From assembly GCF_902686445.1 (NCBI RefSeq), contig NC_062214.1, forward strand, positions 50,813,177 through 50,877,176: a stretch of DNA of 64,000 bases, written 5' to 3'. The notes under the pieces are model-generated. The model was not told the origin of the DNA. It saw nothing but the letters and a program-made list of their open reading frames with translations, and did not search any database. Shown piece by piece: positions 11,256 to 24,110 of the stretch. The translations under genes and the position numbers were made by a program. This DNA comes from Sciurus carolinensis (lineage: Eukaryota > Chordata > Mammalia > Rodentia > Sciuridae). Position 1 is the first letter of the stretch; each line of letters starts with the position of its first letter.

Positions 11256-12804
11256 AAAAGACTCTTGTTAAGGGAAAGCACTCCCAAGGATGTCCATTGT
11301 TGACTTAAATTACATTTATTATTATATTACTTAAATATGTGCAAACATAAAGCTAAGTACAAATTCCTTCAGTTTATAGTTCTTAAACAACCATAAATCT
11401 AAAACAAATTTACAAATAATATGCAAATAAAACTCTAACTTGAAGAGAATTTAAATTGTCAACTTGAACCTAGTAGGCCAAATTTAAATCTCTGATGTTG
11501 AACTTAATAGGAAAAGCTCTTTTTCTGTTTTATATGTCCCTGATGTCTTGATTTGTTTGATTTTGTATATGTATTTAATTTTGAGTTTTTTCCACCTTTT
11601 AACATTGAACTGATTTTGAACCAATGATCCATTTTTTCATCTGTTGCTATAAGAAGAAATCTACCAATCTCTAATTCTGAAAAAAAATTTAAATGCTGGT
11701 TAATGGAATAATCTTCATTAGTATGTATTTGTTAATGATCAATTGATGCCGGTGTCGGCAAAGACAGTTCTGTACAATGCACCTACTGGTAGACAGACAG
11801 AATGTCCTATAAAAGCATTTTTGTGGGGAGATTGGCATGCTCATACCAACATGAGCCTGTTCTACCACTTACTAATTATTGTACTGTGAATGTGTTAGAA
11901 GGCACTTAGGCATTATTTGACATTGACTACTCCGAGGTGTTCACTAATGCAGATGTGGGCACTGGACCATGTGTAGCTCTCCATTCAGGACCAGATGCTC
12001 ATCCAGCCAATCTGGAGTATGTTTTATTATAGGACCCTTGAGACTATGTCTACAGGGGTCTCTGGACTCCAGTTTTGAAAATCATTCCTCTGGAGGGAAG
12101 CCCATGTGAGTGTTCAGAAAGAAAAAATGTATTTCTGCAATGTGGGATGACCCAGGAGAACAATTTTCCTCCAGAAAAGAGGAAATGGGCAAGAATTTGT
12201 CCATTTGGTCATTTGTTCACTAAATATTTATGAGATTTTATGTTTTTCATAGGGTATAGAGGAAAGAGCAATAGTCAAATTAGGTATAACTGCTCCCTTG
12301 GGCGGCTGCTTGAGAGAGTTTGAAAAGCTCTTTTTAAACCAGTCCCAGAAGAAAATCAGTTCCTGACCTTTAGATTATACAATACCTTTTTATGTAGTTT
12401 TGTACTATTTAATCATAAACTTACTTCTAAATTTTCTTTGAAGTGACATCCGGCCATTTCCAGGAACTAATCCAAAGGATAATAATTTGCTAGTTGTAAG
12501 AATAGACTAGAGAATGTTTCGAAGGTCACTCCCTCAAGAATGACATTAGAATAGGACCCTAGCCCTCCAGAAGGTGTACTGGGATGATATCATGGCTATC
12601 TGGAGCATTTGCTTCAAACAGGTGTGCCCCTCAGTTTACCACACAGGTCACACAGGAAATCACATATGTAAATCAATTGGTGGTCAATGCCAAATAAGCA
12701 TCAGAATTGAAAAATTCTCTTAAGTTTTGATAACAGACTTAAATTGTGGGCTGGACTTTCTTGGGTTTCTCAAAGGTTAAAGAAGTGGGAGTAGGATGCC
12801 TAAG
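11256..12804. other. Non-coding sequence
   Basis: AT-rich at 11280-11730, then unique. I see no gene. A segment ending near 12095 ('agttttgaaaatcattcctc') weakly resembles the end of a hAT-Charlie element, too weakly to call. Confidence 0.4.
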
Positions 12805-13158
12805 TGCTGTGGTTTGGACCTCCAAAATTCATGTTGAAATTTAATTGCCATAGTAATGGTGTTGAGAGAGGTGGGGCCTCTAAGAGGGGATCAGATCGTG
12901 AATAGATTAACCTAGTGTCACAGGAGTGGATTCATTATTTCTGCAGAGGACTCCTGATAAAAGGATGAGATCAGCCAGATTTCCTCCCTGTCTTGCTCAC
13001 TTCTGCCATGGGATGACTTGTCACTAAGGCCCTCGCCATTTACCAGTGCCATGTTCTTGGACTTCCCAGCCTCCAAACTGTGAGCGAACTGCACTTCTAT
13101 TGTTTATAAATTACCCATTTTGTGGTATTGTTACAGCAGCAGGAAAAGGGCTAAGACA
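12805..13158 (+). mobile_element. ERVL-MaLR solo LTR (MST/MLT1-like)
   Basis: It starts 'tgctgtggtttggacctcc' and runs through 'gagaggtggggcctctaag', 'aggagtggattcattatttc' and 'cagcctccaaactgtgagc'. It ends in 'agggctaagaca'. This order is a sense MaLR LTR. No internal region is attached. Confidence 0.75.
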
Positions 13159-13299
13159 GTGAGTTACAGATTGCAGATAGTAGAGAAGGGGACATTCAAA
13201 ATTTAGAGGAAGCATGTTGAGAAAAGTATGGAGGGGAGTATCCTTATAAGAAAGGAGTGGGAGGGAGGATAAGTCTGGAAAGGTAGATTCCAGAAGAGG

Positions 13300-13415
13300 T
13301 ATGAGGAAGTAACCCTCATAACCCAATCACCTCTTAAAGGCCCTACTTTCAACACTGTTACAACGACAGTTAAACTCCAACATGAGCTTTGCAGGGGACA
13401 TTAGAACCACAGCAC
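13300..13415 (-). mobile_element. ERVL-MaLR LTR fragment, antisense
   Basis: 'cctcataacccaatcacctc' and 'ttaaaggccctactttcaac', then 'catgagctttgcaggggaca', match the antisense LTR 5' region. It sits about 140 bp from the oppositely oriented LTR at 12805. Confidence 0.6.
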
Positions 13416-14507
13416 TCACCCATCCTGCTTCCACTCCCACCTCTTCTTTAACCTGTTTTGAGCAAACAAAAATTCAAATTTTGGAAGTCTTGGAGTCTAG
13501 AACAGGAGTGTACATTGTATTATTATCAGTGGGAACCAATGGATCAAGTGTTTGGGGACACTAAGACACTGTTACTAAAGACTTTCTTAAAGACACTGGG
13601 CCTATCAAATCATTACAAAGTTCCTATCCCCAACAGTGGCCTTCAATGGACACATTCTCTCCCAGTATTTCTGTCAGTGCATTGCTGTTGCACTGATATT
13701 AGTGCAGACTTGTCCATAGTAGAGATGGCCTCACCTCTAAGATGGCTGACGTGTTGCCAAGATGGTGTCCAGGTGTGTTCACTGGAGAGGGCCTGTGCAT
13801 GGGCAGCCTGGACAGAGAGCACCTTGTCCCCAGGGCCCTGCCATACCCACCCATTGCAGCCCCTTCCCAGTTCTACAGTAGAGTGCATAGCACAGAATTT
13901 GTGGGAAGGTTATAAAACTCTTTGACATCCATCTCATAGCACTCTCATTGACCTCTTAAAGCCAGTAGGTGGGGCTAGGTATTTTTATCTTTATTTGCTA
14001 GATGAAGGAAATTTGTTTTAGAGATGAGGATAGTAGGCTCAGCAGAGAGCACTGTGTCATCCTTGATCACCATGGCCTGTTCAGTATGGGGAATACTAGA
14101 GGTGATAAGTGGCACATAAATGGCAGAAGGCTGCTGACCGGCGAGGCTGATGAGGGTCCCAGTCCACATTCTCCCACCCTGCGACCCTTGCTGTAGTGAA
14201 CAGAACAGTGATCTCCCTTTGCTGCCACCAGGGAGACTGTAGCAACCAGTCCGTTTCCCGACTTAGGATCTGCCGGCAGGATTCTGATAGCATCCATGAG
14301 CTGGTACATTCAGAGCACTGTCCTATACCACAGTTGGGAAAAATAACCACCCAGGAGAGAGTGGTATCAGTATCATCTAAGGTGAATATATTGGAAAATT
14401 CAAGACAAAACCCAGGACTATGAAAATGTTATGTGACAAAAAAGGAAGCAATATCCATAGCATTGAAGAAGTAGAGAAGGAGCAGTACCAAAAAAATTGC
14501 TTCAAGG
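13416..14507. other. Unique non-coding sequence
   Basis: Several open frames of 60-155 codons overlap on both strands. None has a domain or consistent composition. No repeat recognised. Confidence 0.4.
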
Positions 14508-14512
14508 AAATA

Positions 14513-14956
14513 TGTGTGAGTTAGCTTTTTGTTGCCATGACCAAAATACCTGACAAGAACAACTTAGAGGAGGAAAAGTTTATTTTGGGCTTATAGCTTC
14601 AGAGGTCCATGGTTGGCCCACTCCATTGCTTTGGAACCAAGAAAAGGCTGAATGTCGTTACAGAAGGGTGTGGAGATGAAAAGTTTTCAGCTCATTGCAG
14701 CTGGGAAGCTGACAGTGAGAGCAAGGAGCCAGGGACAAAATATAATCCCCCAAGGTATGCCCCTCTGATGTACATTCTCTAGCCAAGCCCCACCACCTTA
14801 CAGTTGGCACCCAGTAATCCATTCAGATTATTAATCCATTAAAAGGATTAATCCACTGCTTAGGTTGCAGTTCTCATAATCTGATCATTTCACCTCTGAA
14901 CATTCCTCCATTGCTACATGAGCTTTTCAGGGACATCTCATATCCAAACCATAACA
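14513..14956 (-). mobile_element. ERVL-MaLR solo LTR, antisense
   Basis: It runs from 'tgtgtgagttagctttttg' through 'aaaagtttattttgggctta', 'ccactccattgctttggaac' and 'ggattaatccactgcttagg' to 'tatccaaaccataaca'. It is full length or nearly so. Flanks aaata and aacta are a plausible 5-bp target-site duplication with one change. Confidence 0.8.
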
Positions 14957-15419
14957 AACTATAAGTGAATTTTTGGAACCATCTGCTTTGGACTCTCTGC
15001 TATAAAAGAAAAGAAAACCAATTCTGTGAATTTAGAGGTAGCAGGTTGAAATGAAATAGCATATGGGAAAGCTCAAAAATACACATAAGAATGTTAGCAA
15101 TAGACTAGGATGATTTATAGCATAATTAGAAAAAAATTAGAGTAGAACTGACTTTGCTGAAAATTGTCAGTGATTTAATTGATCAACAACATATACCACT
15201 GTACCCAAATGCAGAGTGAAAATATGTCTGTGATTGGAGACAAGATGATAAATGTGGATGCTAGGGAATGAAGATGCAAGAGTAAGTTACTGATGGTTAA
15301 TAAATTTCTTAGCTGTGGCCGGGTATGGGGATCTGAGCAGTTTCATATAATGATGGAGAAAGACTCAGCTGTATGGAAAGCTTTCTGAAGAGAAGCATAT
15401 TAAAGTGCAATTTCACTTC
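14957..15419. other. Non-coding spacer
   Basis: AT-rich, no gene seen. It may be partly old L1, in line with the adjacent segment. Confidence 0.35.
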
Positions 15420-15700
15420 TTGGACTTTATTTTAAAGACTGTATCAGGTAAGATCACAAGAACACATCTACAGGAATTTTTATAGTAGTTATGTTTATAA
15501 TAATGGAAAACTGAAAACTCCCATATGCCTTTCCCTTAAGGGAAAGGATGATTCAATTATCGTGTAGCCATAGAATGCAAAGTACATGGCTATTTAAAAC
15601 CTTGCAAAACAATATTTATTTGCATGGGGAAATATTCACGTCATGAAGTCAGCATTTGAATCAATTGAGAAAGAATGTGGCTGTCAAATATTTTCTCAAT
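15420..15700 (+). mobile_element. Ancient L1/HAL1-like fragment
   Basis: 'tttataataatggaaaactg', 'attatcgtgtagccatagaa' and 'atggctatttaaaaccttg' follow the 3' region of old L1/HAL1 elements in sense. There is no intact frame. Confidence 0.4.
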
Positions 15701-15782
15701 CAGAAGGAAACAACAATTCAGTTTCTATTAAGAATGAATGTCTTTTATGGAATTGTCATGGGGGAAATCTGCATCTTAGTTT

Positions 15783-16338
15783 AATGTGACTGCCTAACAA
15801 GTTACCATAAACTCAGCAGCTTAAAACAACAACCATTTATTAACTTACTGTTCTGCATCCTGGCACAGTGACAAGGTTCTCTGCTCAGCATATCACAAGG
15901 CCAACATCAAAGTGATGGCCAAGCTCAGTTCTTGTCTGGAGGCTCTGTGAGTGAAAATCCACTTCCAAGTCCTTGCTTATGATTGCTGAATTCACTTCCT
16001 TAAGGTTTTCAGACTGAAGCCTGCATTTGCTTTTTCATTTTCAACTGATGGCCACTTTGTCTTTAAGCCAAAAATGGCATATCAAATTCTGTGCTTTGAT
16101 TATCTAACTTATCTTTCTGCAACTAGCCAGAAAATACTTTGCTTTTAAAAGACTCAAATGTGGGCCACACCCACCAGGATAATCTCCATATCTTATGGTC
16201 AACTGATTAGGAACCTTAATTACATCTGCAAAATACTTCACAGTAGTACCTGCAATTAGTGTTTGATTAACTGGGCATAGGTGTGTGTATATCAGGTGCT
16301 GGGAATCTTGGTGGGCAATCTTTAAATCCTGCCTACCA
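15783..16338 (-). mobile_element. MLT1-type LTR (ERVL-MaLR), antisense
   Basis: Landmarks in order: 'caagttaccataaactcagc', 'agcttaaaacaacaaccatt', 'ttctctgctcagcatatcac', 'ctcagttcttgtctggaggc' and the end 'ttaaatcctgcctacca'. It is diverged, without internal sequence. Confidence 0.75.
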
Positions 16339-17664
16339 AAAACTGATAAATTGATTATTTTTCTTAGTAGAAATATGAATATAAAACATTGTGGCACTGT
16401 TGAGACCAATCTTAGTGTCCTATACAACAAAAAATTTCAACAAATAATAGCTTAAAATGATTTTTTTCCCTTTTGATTTGAGTAAGATTAGCTTTGCACT
16501 CTCCTGAAGAACAACCTTCTGTTTTCTTTTATTAGTCATCTGTGCTCTTTAACCTTGTATATAAAATGGCTCAGTGGCTTGGCTTCTTGAGAACTTGTCT
16601 GACCTTTTATATGTACTCACCCACTAATCTCCCCAACCAAATCACCCATAATATGTCCATCATTCCATCCACTTTCACACCCACTCATCCATCCAGCTAT
16701 CCATCCAAAAGTATATTCGACTAGGCTTCTCCATATATTTTCCTCTTCAACCTTCCTTCCATTCATTCAAGTACCTATTCATCAACATACCCATCACTCA
16801 CACATCATCTTATAAATTTATTAAACCTGTATTGAACCCTACTACATTCTAGGCCTTGCAATGGGTACCTAGATACTAGGATAAAGGCCTTTTCCCTAAT
16901 CTGCTTCTAGTCTAATGGGAAAATGAGACAGAAAAGTAAACATATCTATTATGAGAAATCTTATAATAGAAGTATATGTCAGGGGGTTTAGGAGCTTCCA
17001 TGGGTAGGAAACACCTGGGAAAATCAGGAAAGAAGGCGTACAAACTGGCCCTGGAGGATGAGATTTGCAGTTGTGTAGCCCTGTGTGTAAGCCGGCTGTG
17101 TCCATCATGGGGCCTGAACTGACAAGAGCTCTCATTCTCTATGAAGGTGAGATTTGCCCCATGTGACTGATGTATTTTAGGAATTGCTAGGTAGAGTCCC
17201 AGAGGGTTAAGTCAGTGGCACTGGTTTACAGTCTTCAGGATGTGATTAAGTGCAGGCTGCCGTGGGAGATTGAAAAGCACCAGAAGTAACCTTGTTGAAT
17301 TAACAGTGTTGACCAATCTCATCTCGTATTACTTTGTATGAGCCCAAACATGTTCCACAACACCTTGACTTCTTTGGTATAATTTGACCAGTCGCTTTGA
17401 GTACCAGAGAATGTTTCTTGCCCCTGGGAGTTCACAATCAGCATAGTTTTCTCTTTAATTCCACATATTGCTTTAACCTGTGTTGTTTGAGCCATCTTTG
17501 GCAACCCTTCCCCTCATGAGCCTATTGTTCCTCAGTGTTATGATTATCTGGATGGCCAGAATCTGCTACCTTTTACTTCACATTTATGTGAGGCTAATTT
17601 CAGAGACTTGAAAGTCTTAGAAGTCTTTTCTTTACCTTTCTCTTTGTGTTATGAGCTACTGTAA
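16339..17664. other. Non-coding sequence with degenerate (ATCC)n
   Basis: 16615-16800 is a degenerate ATCC/CCATTC-rich low-complexity tract. 16800-16930 recalls L2/MIR-type 3' sequence ('tctagtctaatgggaaaatg'). The rest is unique, without a supported gene. Confidence 0.45.
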
Positions 17665-17915
17665 AAGAACAGGGATTTTGGAGACCGAGACTTGGAGTCA
17701 AATCCTAGCTCTGTCATTAATTGCATGACCTCGCCTGTGTCACTTACCCTTGCTGAGCTTCAGTTTCTCACCTGTATGATGGACGTAATTGTACCTACTT
17801 GTGGATTTGTCTTGAGGATAGGAGCTAATTCTTGCAAAGTGCAAAGCATGAAGCATGTTAACACATCCAGGAAATGAGAGCTACTTTTGTCACCCATGTT
17901 ATTACTGTTATTTGC
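17665..17915 (+). mobile_element. MIR SINE
   Basis: A long, fairly complete MIR: 'ttggagtcaaatcctagctc', 'gagcttcagtttctcacctg', 'atgatggacgtaattgtacc' and 'cttgaggataggagctaatt'. Confidence 0.8.
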
Positions 17916-18535
17916 AAGGACATTTGATATTTTAAGCTGTATTGGAAGAATTCTCATATTTTCCACAGTTGGAATTAGCTCACTAATCAGACGAACCAGA
18001 TTTATGGTTAAACATGTTTATAAAAAACATGTGGTCATGTTTTTTTTTAATGCAGCAGGAAAGCAACTCATTAGGTCTAATTTATTAGGCTGAGAAAATG
18101 CTGGAATGAAAGTGCTGTTAACAAATACTCAGCATAGGCCAGGCAACGATTATAGGCATTTTATCTTGAAAGGTTAACACGCCCTGTTGGAAGGGACGGG
18201 TCAGATGCCAATAATGGCTCCTTGAAATAGCTGCTTTGAGCAGAGACATCCCTTCACCAGAGTCATGATGAAATATGGGACAGGCTTCAAAAAGAACATT
18301 GCGTTTTACATCACTACCCTGTTTTCTTTTACAATGACTAATTAATTTTAAACTTACTAATGCATTTGTCTCTTGAAAATATGACATTGAACTGGGTGTT
18401 GAAGGATGAGTAGGAGTTTGTCTGGGACATCTGGAACTTGAAGAAAATCTTTCAAGGCAAAGGAATAAACCATCAGTTGTGCCACCATGGATGGAGCAAC
18501 AAGAACCACAAGAGATATGCTTAGAACAGTGATTG
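17916..18535. other. Unique non-coding sequence
   Basis: No gene or repeat recognised. Confidence 0.4.
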
Positions 18536-18539
18536 GCCC

Positions 18540-18725
18540 ACAGTGATATTCAGTAAGCATTAGCTGCCATTGCCATTGTCATGACCCTTGCAGCGTCTTT
18601 TGTGGAAGAAGCAATGATACTGCTTAAAGAGTAGGAATCTGAAGCACCGTGAAGACAAAATAATTTCCTCAAGGCCACATAGCAAGTGGAATATCCAAAT
18701 TTGAATCAGGCAGGTGATTTCAGAG
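18540..18725 (-). mobile_element. MIR SINE relic
   Basis: Antisense MIR: 'attcagtaagcattagctgc' then 'cctcaaggccacatagcaag' and 'ttgaatcaggcaggtg'. Confidence 0.65.
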
Positions 18726-19914
18726 CCAGCCCTCTGTATTATACTTTTATAAATTATTTTGATGTTGTACAGGTACAAATGAAGATTTATGTTCATTACT
18801 GAGTGTCTTTCCAAAAGGTGAATTTGATTTTCTTTCACTTAAAACCCACCAGCTTCTGGACTTTTCAAGGGCAGGAGAGCATATTTCATTCCCTGGGGTC
18901 TCTTGGAACCTGCTCCCATTGTAGCAGGAAAAGCCCAAATTCTTGCATGACCCTCAGAGCAACCAGTGGCTTAACCACTGTCTCCAACTCAGCTGGGTTT
19001 CCTGTGGTTCTTTCTCAGTGCTGACACACTGGTCATTTATTCTTTTGCTTTGAAAGAGCTTCAAGTTCCAGATGTCTCTAACCATCTCCTACTCATCCTT
19101 CAATGTCACCACCCCCTTAGAATTCTTCTCTTCTCTACTCCCCAAACCTCAAGGCAGAACATGTGGGCATCTTAGAAGATGTCAAAGCCTCCAAAGGGAC
19201 TCCAATTGGACCTTCAAGGATAGATGGGCTTTGAGTCTATGAAGATGGTGGTGGGGGGTGGCTCTGACAAGGGAACAGCATGCCCAAATCCTGGAAAAAT
19301 TCATGGTTTCCAGAAAGAACTCTATACTTCCTCCAAATCATTGTTTTCTTCAATGCTAATTATTTTTCAATGCAAATTTAAATTCTACTGTTGCCCCCCC
19401 AGTTCTTTATAACCTCACGGTGTCCTCTTACCTGATTTTTAGTGGCTATCTTATTTTTGCTATTGCCTCATGACCTCATCTTTGGTTTCTTATTTCATCA
19501 AGGCCAGGCGATCTCAAAATTTGCTGAGGTTGTAAACTGCAGATTCTTTGTTCAATTTATTCTTGTTTCTGGCCTCTGGGGGAATTATTGCTTTTCTATG
19601 TCAGCTGTGTTTTTCATGGGCTTCTTTTCAATTTGTTTTACTCATTTTTAAATGATTGTTCAAACGATAGTTTTAAACACTAGATGAACAAAGGCCTGGA
19701 TGAAACAGCAAGCTGTGCTCCTGCACCCTCAGGAGAGTGGGATGTGTCAGGCAGCCTGCAGGAAATGGGAGCACCTGGGGCAGTCTCTGCCAGGGAGCTT
19801 TGTCTCCACAGTGGGCCCCTATTCTAGTGGGCCAGATTTCTGTAGCCTGCTGTTGGCAATGCTTTCCTTTCAGGTGCTTGTAGCATGAGAGGACACTACT
19901 GCACCTCAGATTCT
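18726..19914. other. Unique non-coding sequence
   Basis: 19070-19130 weakly resembles L2 3' sequence ('ctcctactcatccttcaatg'). No gene seen. Confidence 0.4.
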
Positions 19915-20046
19915 TTGATCATGAAAATAAGACCAAGAATATTTTCCAGGTAACATGACTGTGAGGATTAAATGAAAATGAAAATACTTAAGTGAAAATG
20001 CACAACACAATGTCTGTTAGATAGTAGATTCTTAGTGAATGTTCTT
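19915..20046 (+). mobile_element. MIR SINE relic
   Basis: 'gactgtgaggattaaatgaa' to 'tagtagattcttagtgaatg' is the MIR 3' half. Confidence 0.6.
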
Positions 20047-20047
20047 T

Positions 20048-20103
20048 TCTCCCTCCCTCCCTCTCTCCCTCCTTTCCTTCCCTCCGTTCTTCTTTCTCCT
20101 TCA
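20048..20103. repeat. CT-rich low-complexity tract
   Basis: Imperfect CCCT/CTTT run on the plus strand. Confidence 0.85.
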
Positions 20104-22229
20104 TTTATTAGTTATAAAAACAAGAAGTTGGAGTAAATAGTCTCTAATTAAGGAATCCACATCTGTGCCTTTAGGAAAAGAGAGAATCAAAGACCATGTA
20201 TTAGTGGAATGAGATGTTATTTGGAAACCTAAAGAAAAATGAAATTTTTTTCTAAGTAGGAGGGAAAATATCCAGATCTTTCCTGCTCTGGGAGCCCCAG
20301 AAGTTAAAGGCAAAGTGATGAGCATGTCGGAATGACTTCTTTCTTTCTATTTATAGTCTTTGCCATACAGCCTGGTGCATGGTGAGGTGCTTTTTCCAGC
20401 ATAGAAACTTTCCTTGGCCGAGGAAAGGCGAGAATAAATACTTTTCCTGGGATGAGTCCATTACCGGTGCCCTCTTTCCAATATTCCTCCAGATTGGAAT
20501 TTAAGCTTAAAAATCTAAGTGAGTGGAGAGAGAATGAGTTTCTACAGCAAATGCTTTGCAGTGAAAAGTCAGTGGTGTTCTTTTTTTTAAAAGGTGAGGT
20601 GATGGGGCTCAGTGGTAGAGTGCTTGTCTGGCATGCATGAGGCCCTGGGTTCAATTCCCAGTACTGCTAACATAAAAGAAAATGAAATGTGCAGTGACTG
20701 CATGTAGATTTGGTGAAATGTGTATACAGTAGTATTGAAGGAAGGCACCTGATAGAGATAACAGGAGAGAGAGAATAACGAAATCTCCCATGCTTTCCCA
20801 TCTCAGCAGGTCCCCCTCAATTCAATGGTGGTTGAGGCCAGCTAGGCTAGATACTACTGGCAGTTTTCCAGGGAGGGGACAGCTCTGAAATCGAATAAAT
20901 AGGCCCTTGAAGGGGCAGGAAAGGTGTTGGGTAGTTCTTCTGATCCCTTTCTGCTCCTTCTCCGGCACCTCCTTTGGGCTAAGGGCCACATGGCATCTGT
21001 CCTAACCCTGTTTCTACTCCCATCCTGCATTGCCTTCTCAGAGATCATTCCAGATCTCAGAATTTCCTTTCTTGAGATCTTTCAAAGAGGTTGTAAATTA
21101 GATACTTTATTTCTAAAATCAACTCTTGTAATCTCTTCTAATACTCTAAACTTACCCCTTCATCTAGACTTAAAATTGTCTGGTGTATGTTTGGGTGAGG
21201 AGGAGTAGGGATGGGCCTCTGGGCAGGACAATGGGAGAGAAGACAGAACTCAGACAGGGCTGGGGGTGGGAGGACATCTCGCTCTTGCATCTGTGCAGCC
21301 CCGCAGTCACTGCGGGCACAAACGTACTTATGGCCAATTCACACTTGTGATTAGGAGCTTGTCATGCACAGCAAGGCCTAGGCTAGGACAGTCACGACAA
21401 AGTCAGAGGTGGTTTTCGCTCCATATTTTACCACTGAGGTATTATTTATATAGCCAATGAGAGGAAGGAGAAATCTATTATTATATTTTATGTTTGTAAT
21501 ATATGCTCTACCTACTTCTGGAAAAGAATGGAGTTGGCTGAAAGTTAAGAGTTTTTAATAAGGCTAGTTATGTAGAAATAGAAATTGAAAGCCATATTAA
21601 AGGAGGAAGAAGGAGCTAAAATTACAACACATTGGCTAAAATAATATTATGATTATAGATAGCTTAGAGCTGGGGAAGGCTGTGGGACAGGCTGCCCTGC
21701 AGTGTGTAGTATCTCTCACTTGAGAAAGAAGTGGGGAGAAAGTGATTTAAATAATTGTATATTGCTTACATAAGAATAGGATTTCCATAAATAATGTGTG
21801 AGTAGAAGCAGAGAGCATAATGGAAATATCCAGGGGTGGGTGCAGCTGAATCTAGGGATTTGGGTGACTGTGGCAAGGATGGGCAAGATTCTTAATTTAG
21901 GAGGCTGTGAGAGTAATTTGTGGCTTTATTCTTAAATGATTGCACTTGGTCATCTTGGAGATAATTTTGGTGTTTTGGGGTCAATTTTAAGATAATATTT
22001 TTCAGTAAGATCTATGACTTGCTTACATGCCCCACCTCTTGTGAAAATTACATGACCAGAACATATAAATTTCTCTCTCTCTCTGTGCTAAAAGTTGTCT
22101 AGTTAATTATTTATCTGGGCATTATTTATAAATAATACATGTGCCATATTTATACATAAATTTTGTCTTATTTATGTAATATGGATAATAACATTTTCCT
22201 TATTCCATTGGAGGATCAGAAGAGTGACT
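20104..22229. other. Non-coding sequence
   Basis: Apart from the ID element at 20597, this is unique and AT-rich toward 21450-22200. Open frames of 60-116 codons on both strands have no supporting signal. Confidence 0.4.
20597..20680 (+). mobile_element. ID SINE
   Basis: 'gatggggctcagtggtagag' (A-box region), 'cttgtctggcatgcatgagg' and 'ccctgggttcaattcccag' (B-box region), then a short A-rich tail. This is a tRNA-derived SINE and not a tRNA gene. Confidence 0.85.
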
Positions 22230-22545
22230 AGTTGCAAGTGTTAAGAGTCAGGATAACAAAACGATGCTGCAAGAACAAACAACCCCGATCATCAATAGCT
22301 TAATATTAAAAAAAAAGTTTATTTCTCATTCATGCTTATGTCCAAGAGGAATTGGCAAAGAAGCACTGCCAGTCACAGTCACTCAAGGCCTCATGCTGGT
22401 AGAAGCTGTGTGTCAGCACAACCTTCTGCTATTACCAGGGTGGAGGGACTGGAACATGGTGGATCGCACATTAACCTTGATATGCAATACATGTTACTTC
22501 TACTCGTACAGCATTGGCCAAATCAAGTCACAATTCCCTACCCAA
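22230..22545 (-). mobile_element. Possible LTR-type repeat, family uncertain
   Basis: 'gcaagaacaaacaaccccga', 'aagtttatttctcattcatg' and 'cattggccaaatcaagtcac' recall the antisense body of mammalian medium-reiterated LTRs. I cannot fix the family. Confidence 0.35.
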
Positions 22546-23929
22546 CTTCAAAGAAGACAGAGAAGTGCAAACTTATCATGAACCTAAATAAAGAGAGAAT
22601 CAGAGTATTTGTGGACAGTTTTGATTTTGGCACAGTAATATAACTGTAGACTTGAAAGTACATATGATTTGCTCCAAACAAACATGAACATTTCCACTTT
22701 CTCCACTCTAAATCAACTGTGTTTGTATCACAACTCCAGGCTTCAGGGAACATTGACCTGAGATCAGAAAATCCCAACAATTTCAGTGTATCAACCTCAT
22801 GACATAGCAGGGATCCAAACTGAAGCCAGGATGCTGTTCACTAGAGATTGTAGAGAAAGTGAGATGCCAGCTCCCATTGACCTTTGGTGGCTTCTAGGAG
22901 ACTTGAATAAAGGATTGGGTCTTCTTTGTAGTGGAAGAGCTGTGATTGATTAGTAATGTCTAACATGGGAGTAGGAGGTGAGGAGAGGAAGCAGTTGTCA
23001 ATCTTTTGCCATTCCATCGATTGTATCCCTCAAGAGTGCTACCCAGCAGCTGATAAAAGGATTAGCCTACAAAGATCATCCTGGAGAATGCTTTGCAAAT
23101 CTCTCTTCTCCAAGTGTGCATTCCAGAGCCAGTTTACAGTTTCCAAAGAATCCAATTATGCCTGCATTGTCCCAGTTTAAAGTGCTTTTCTTTGTTGGTT
23201 CTACCCTGCCTGGGCCTCTTCACTCCTCTTGGACTGCACCAGGTAGCACATCTTTCTAGAGACCCGGAGAGAAAGGCATTTTCTGAGTTTCCATAGCCTA
23301 TCCAGAAGGACTTTTAAACATCTCACCCAGCCAATTCTTTCCAAAAATACCCACTCCTGTTTTAAAAATGGAGGATTATATAATTCTTAAACTGGCCTCA
23401 CCCATTTCCCTTCTTGCTTAGATGCCATGACTGTCACTGTGTGGTTAGATTTCAGGAAGCCATGGAGAGGCACAGGATTTTAAATCTGCAGCCACTTGAG
23501 CCAGGAAGTTGATTCCATTCATGGCAGGGTTGGGGCCTGCCTAGAGGAATGGCCACTTTTTTAGGGATGGTCCAAGATGTCTTGCTGGGTTTGGCTTACA
23601 TAAGTTTACTTTAAGCAGGAGGCCAGAGGCTGCAATTCACATGTTGCTTTTCATTTGGGATCTTTGTCATACTCATTTATATCTTGGTTATGAAAGGATG
23701 TGACCTGGAGTGAGAACACTGGTATATTTCCTCAAATTTATATTAAGGCCATTTACTGCATGTCCCTCACCACCCTCCTTACTGGCTACAACATTTGTGA
23801 ATAGATATTGGGGCTTTGTTTAGAATGATGGGCTGGATTGTTTTCTGCCTATTTTATTATCTGAAGGGGATCTTCCCTTGGGGCAGGGGAAGGGAATGGA
23901 GGGATGTTTATTGAGTATTTCTCATGGAC
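22546..23929. other. Unique non-coding sequence
   Basis: No gene or repeat recognised. Overlapping short frames at 22956-23296 lie in three registers and do not support one another. Confidence 0.4.
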
Positions 23930-24110
23930 AAGGCTTGTGTCAGGTGCTTCTTGTTAGTATCTGATGGATCTCATGACAACTTTTGTGATATAGGGCTTGA
24001 CAACCCTATTTTATGGGTGGGTGAACTGAGACTCAGTTGAATGATTTGGTCATGTGGCCAAGTCAGGAGTCAAAGGCTAGTTAGCCTAAAGCCTCTGAAC
24101 TTCTGCAGAT
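23930..24110 (-). mobile_element. MIR SINE relic
   Basis: Antisense MIR order: 'gtgtcaggtgcttcttgtta', 'ctattttatgggtgggtgaa', 'ctgagactcagttgaatgat'. Confidence 0.6.

Noticed and set aside
16615..16800. Regularly spaced ATCC-rich units suggesting a CRISPR-like or minisatellite array
   Set aside because: Units are short, irregular and degenerate with no conserved repeat/spacer pattern; this is low-complexity DNA.
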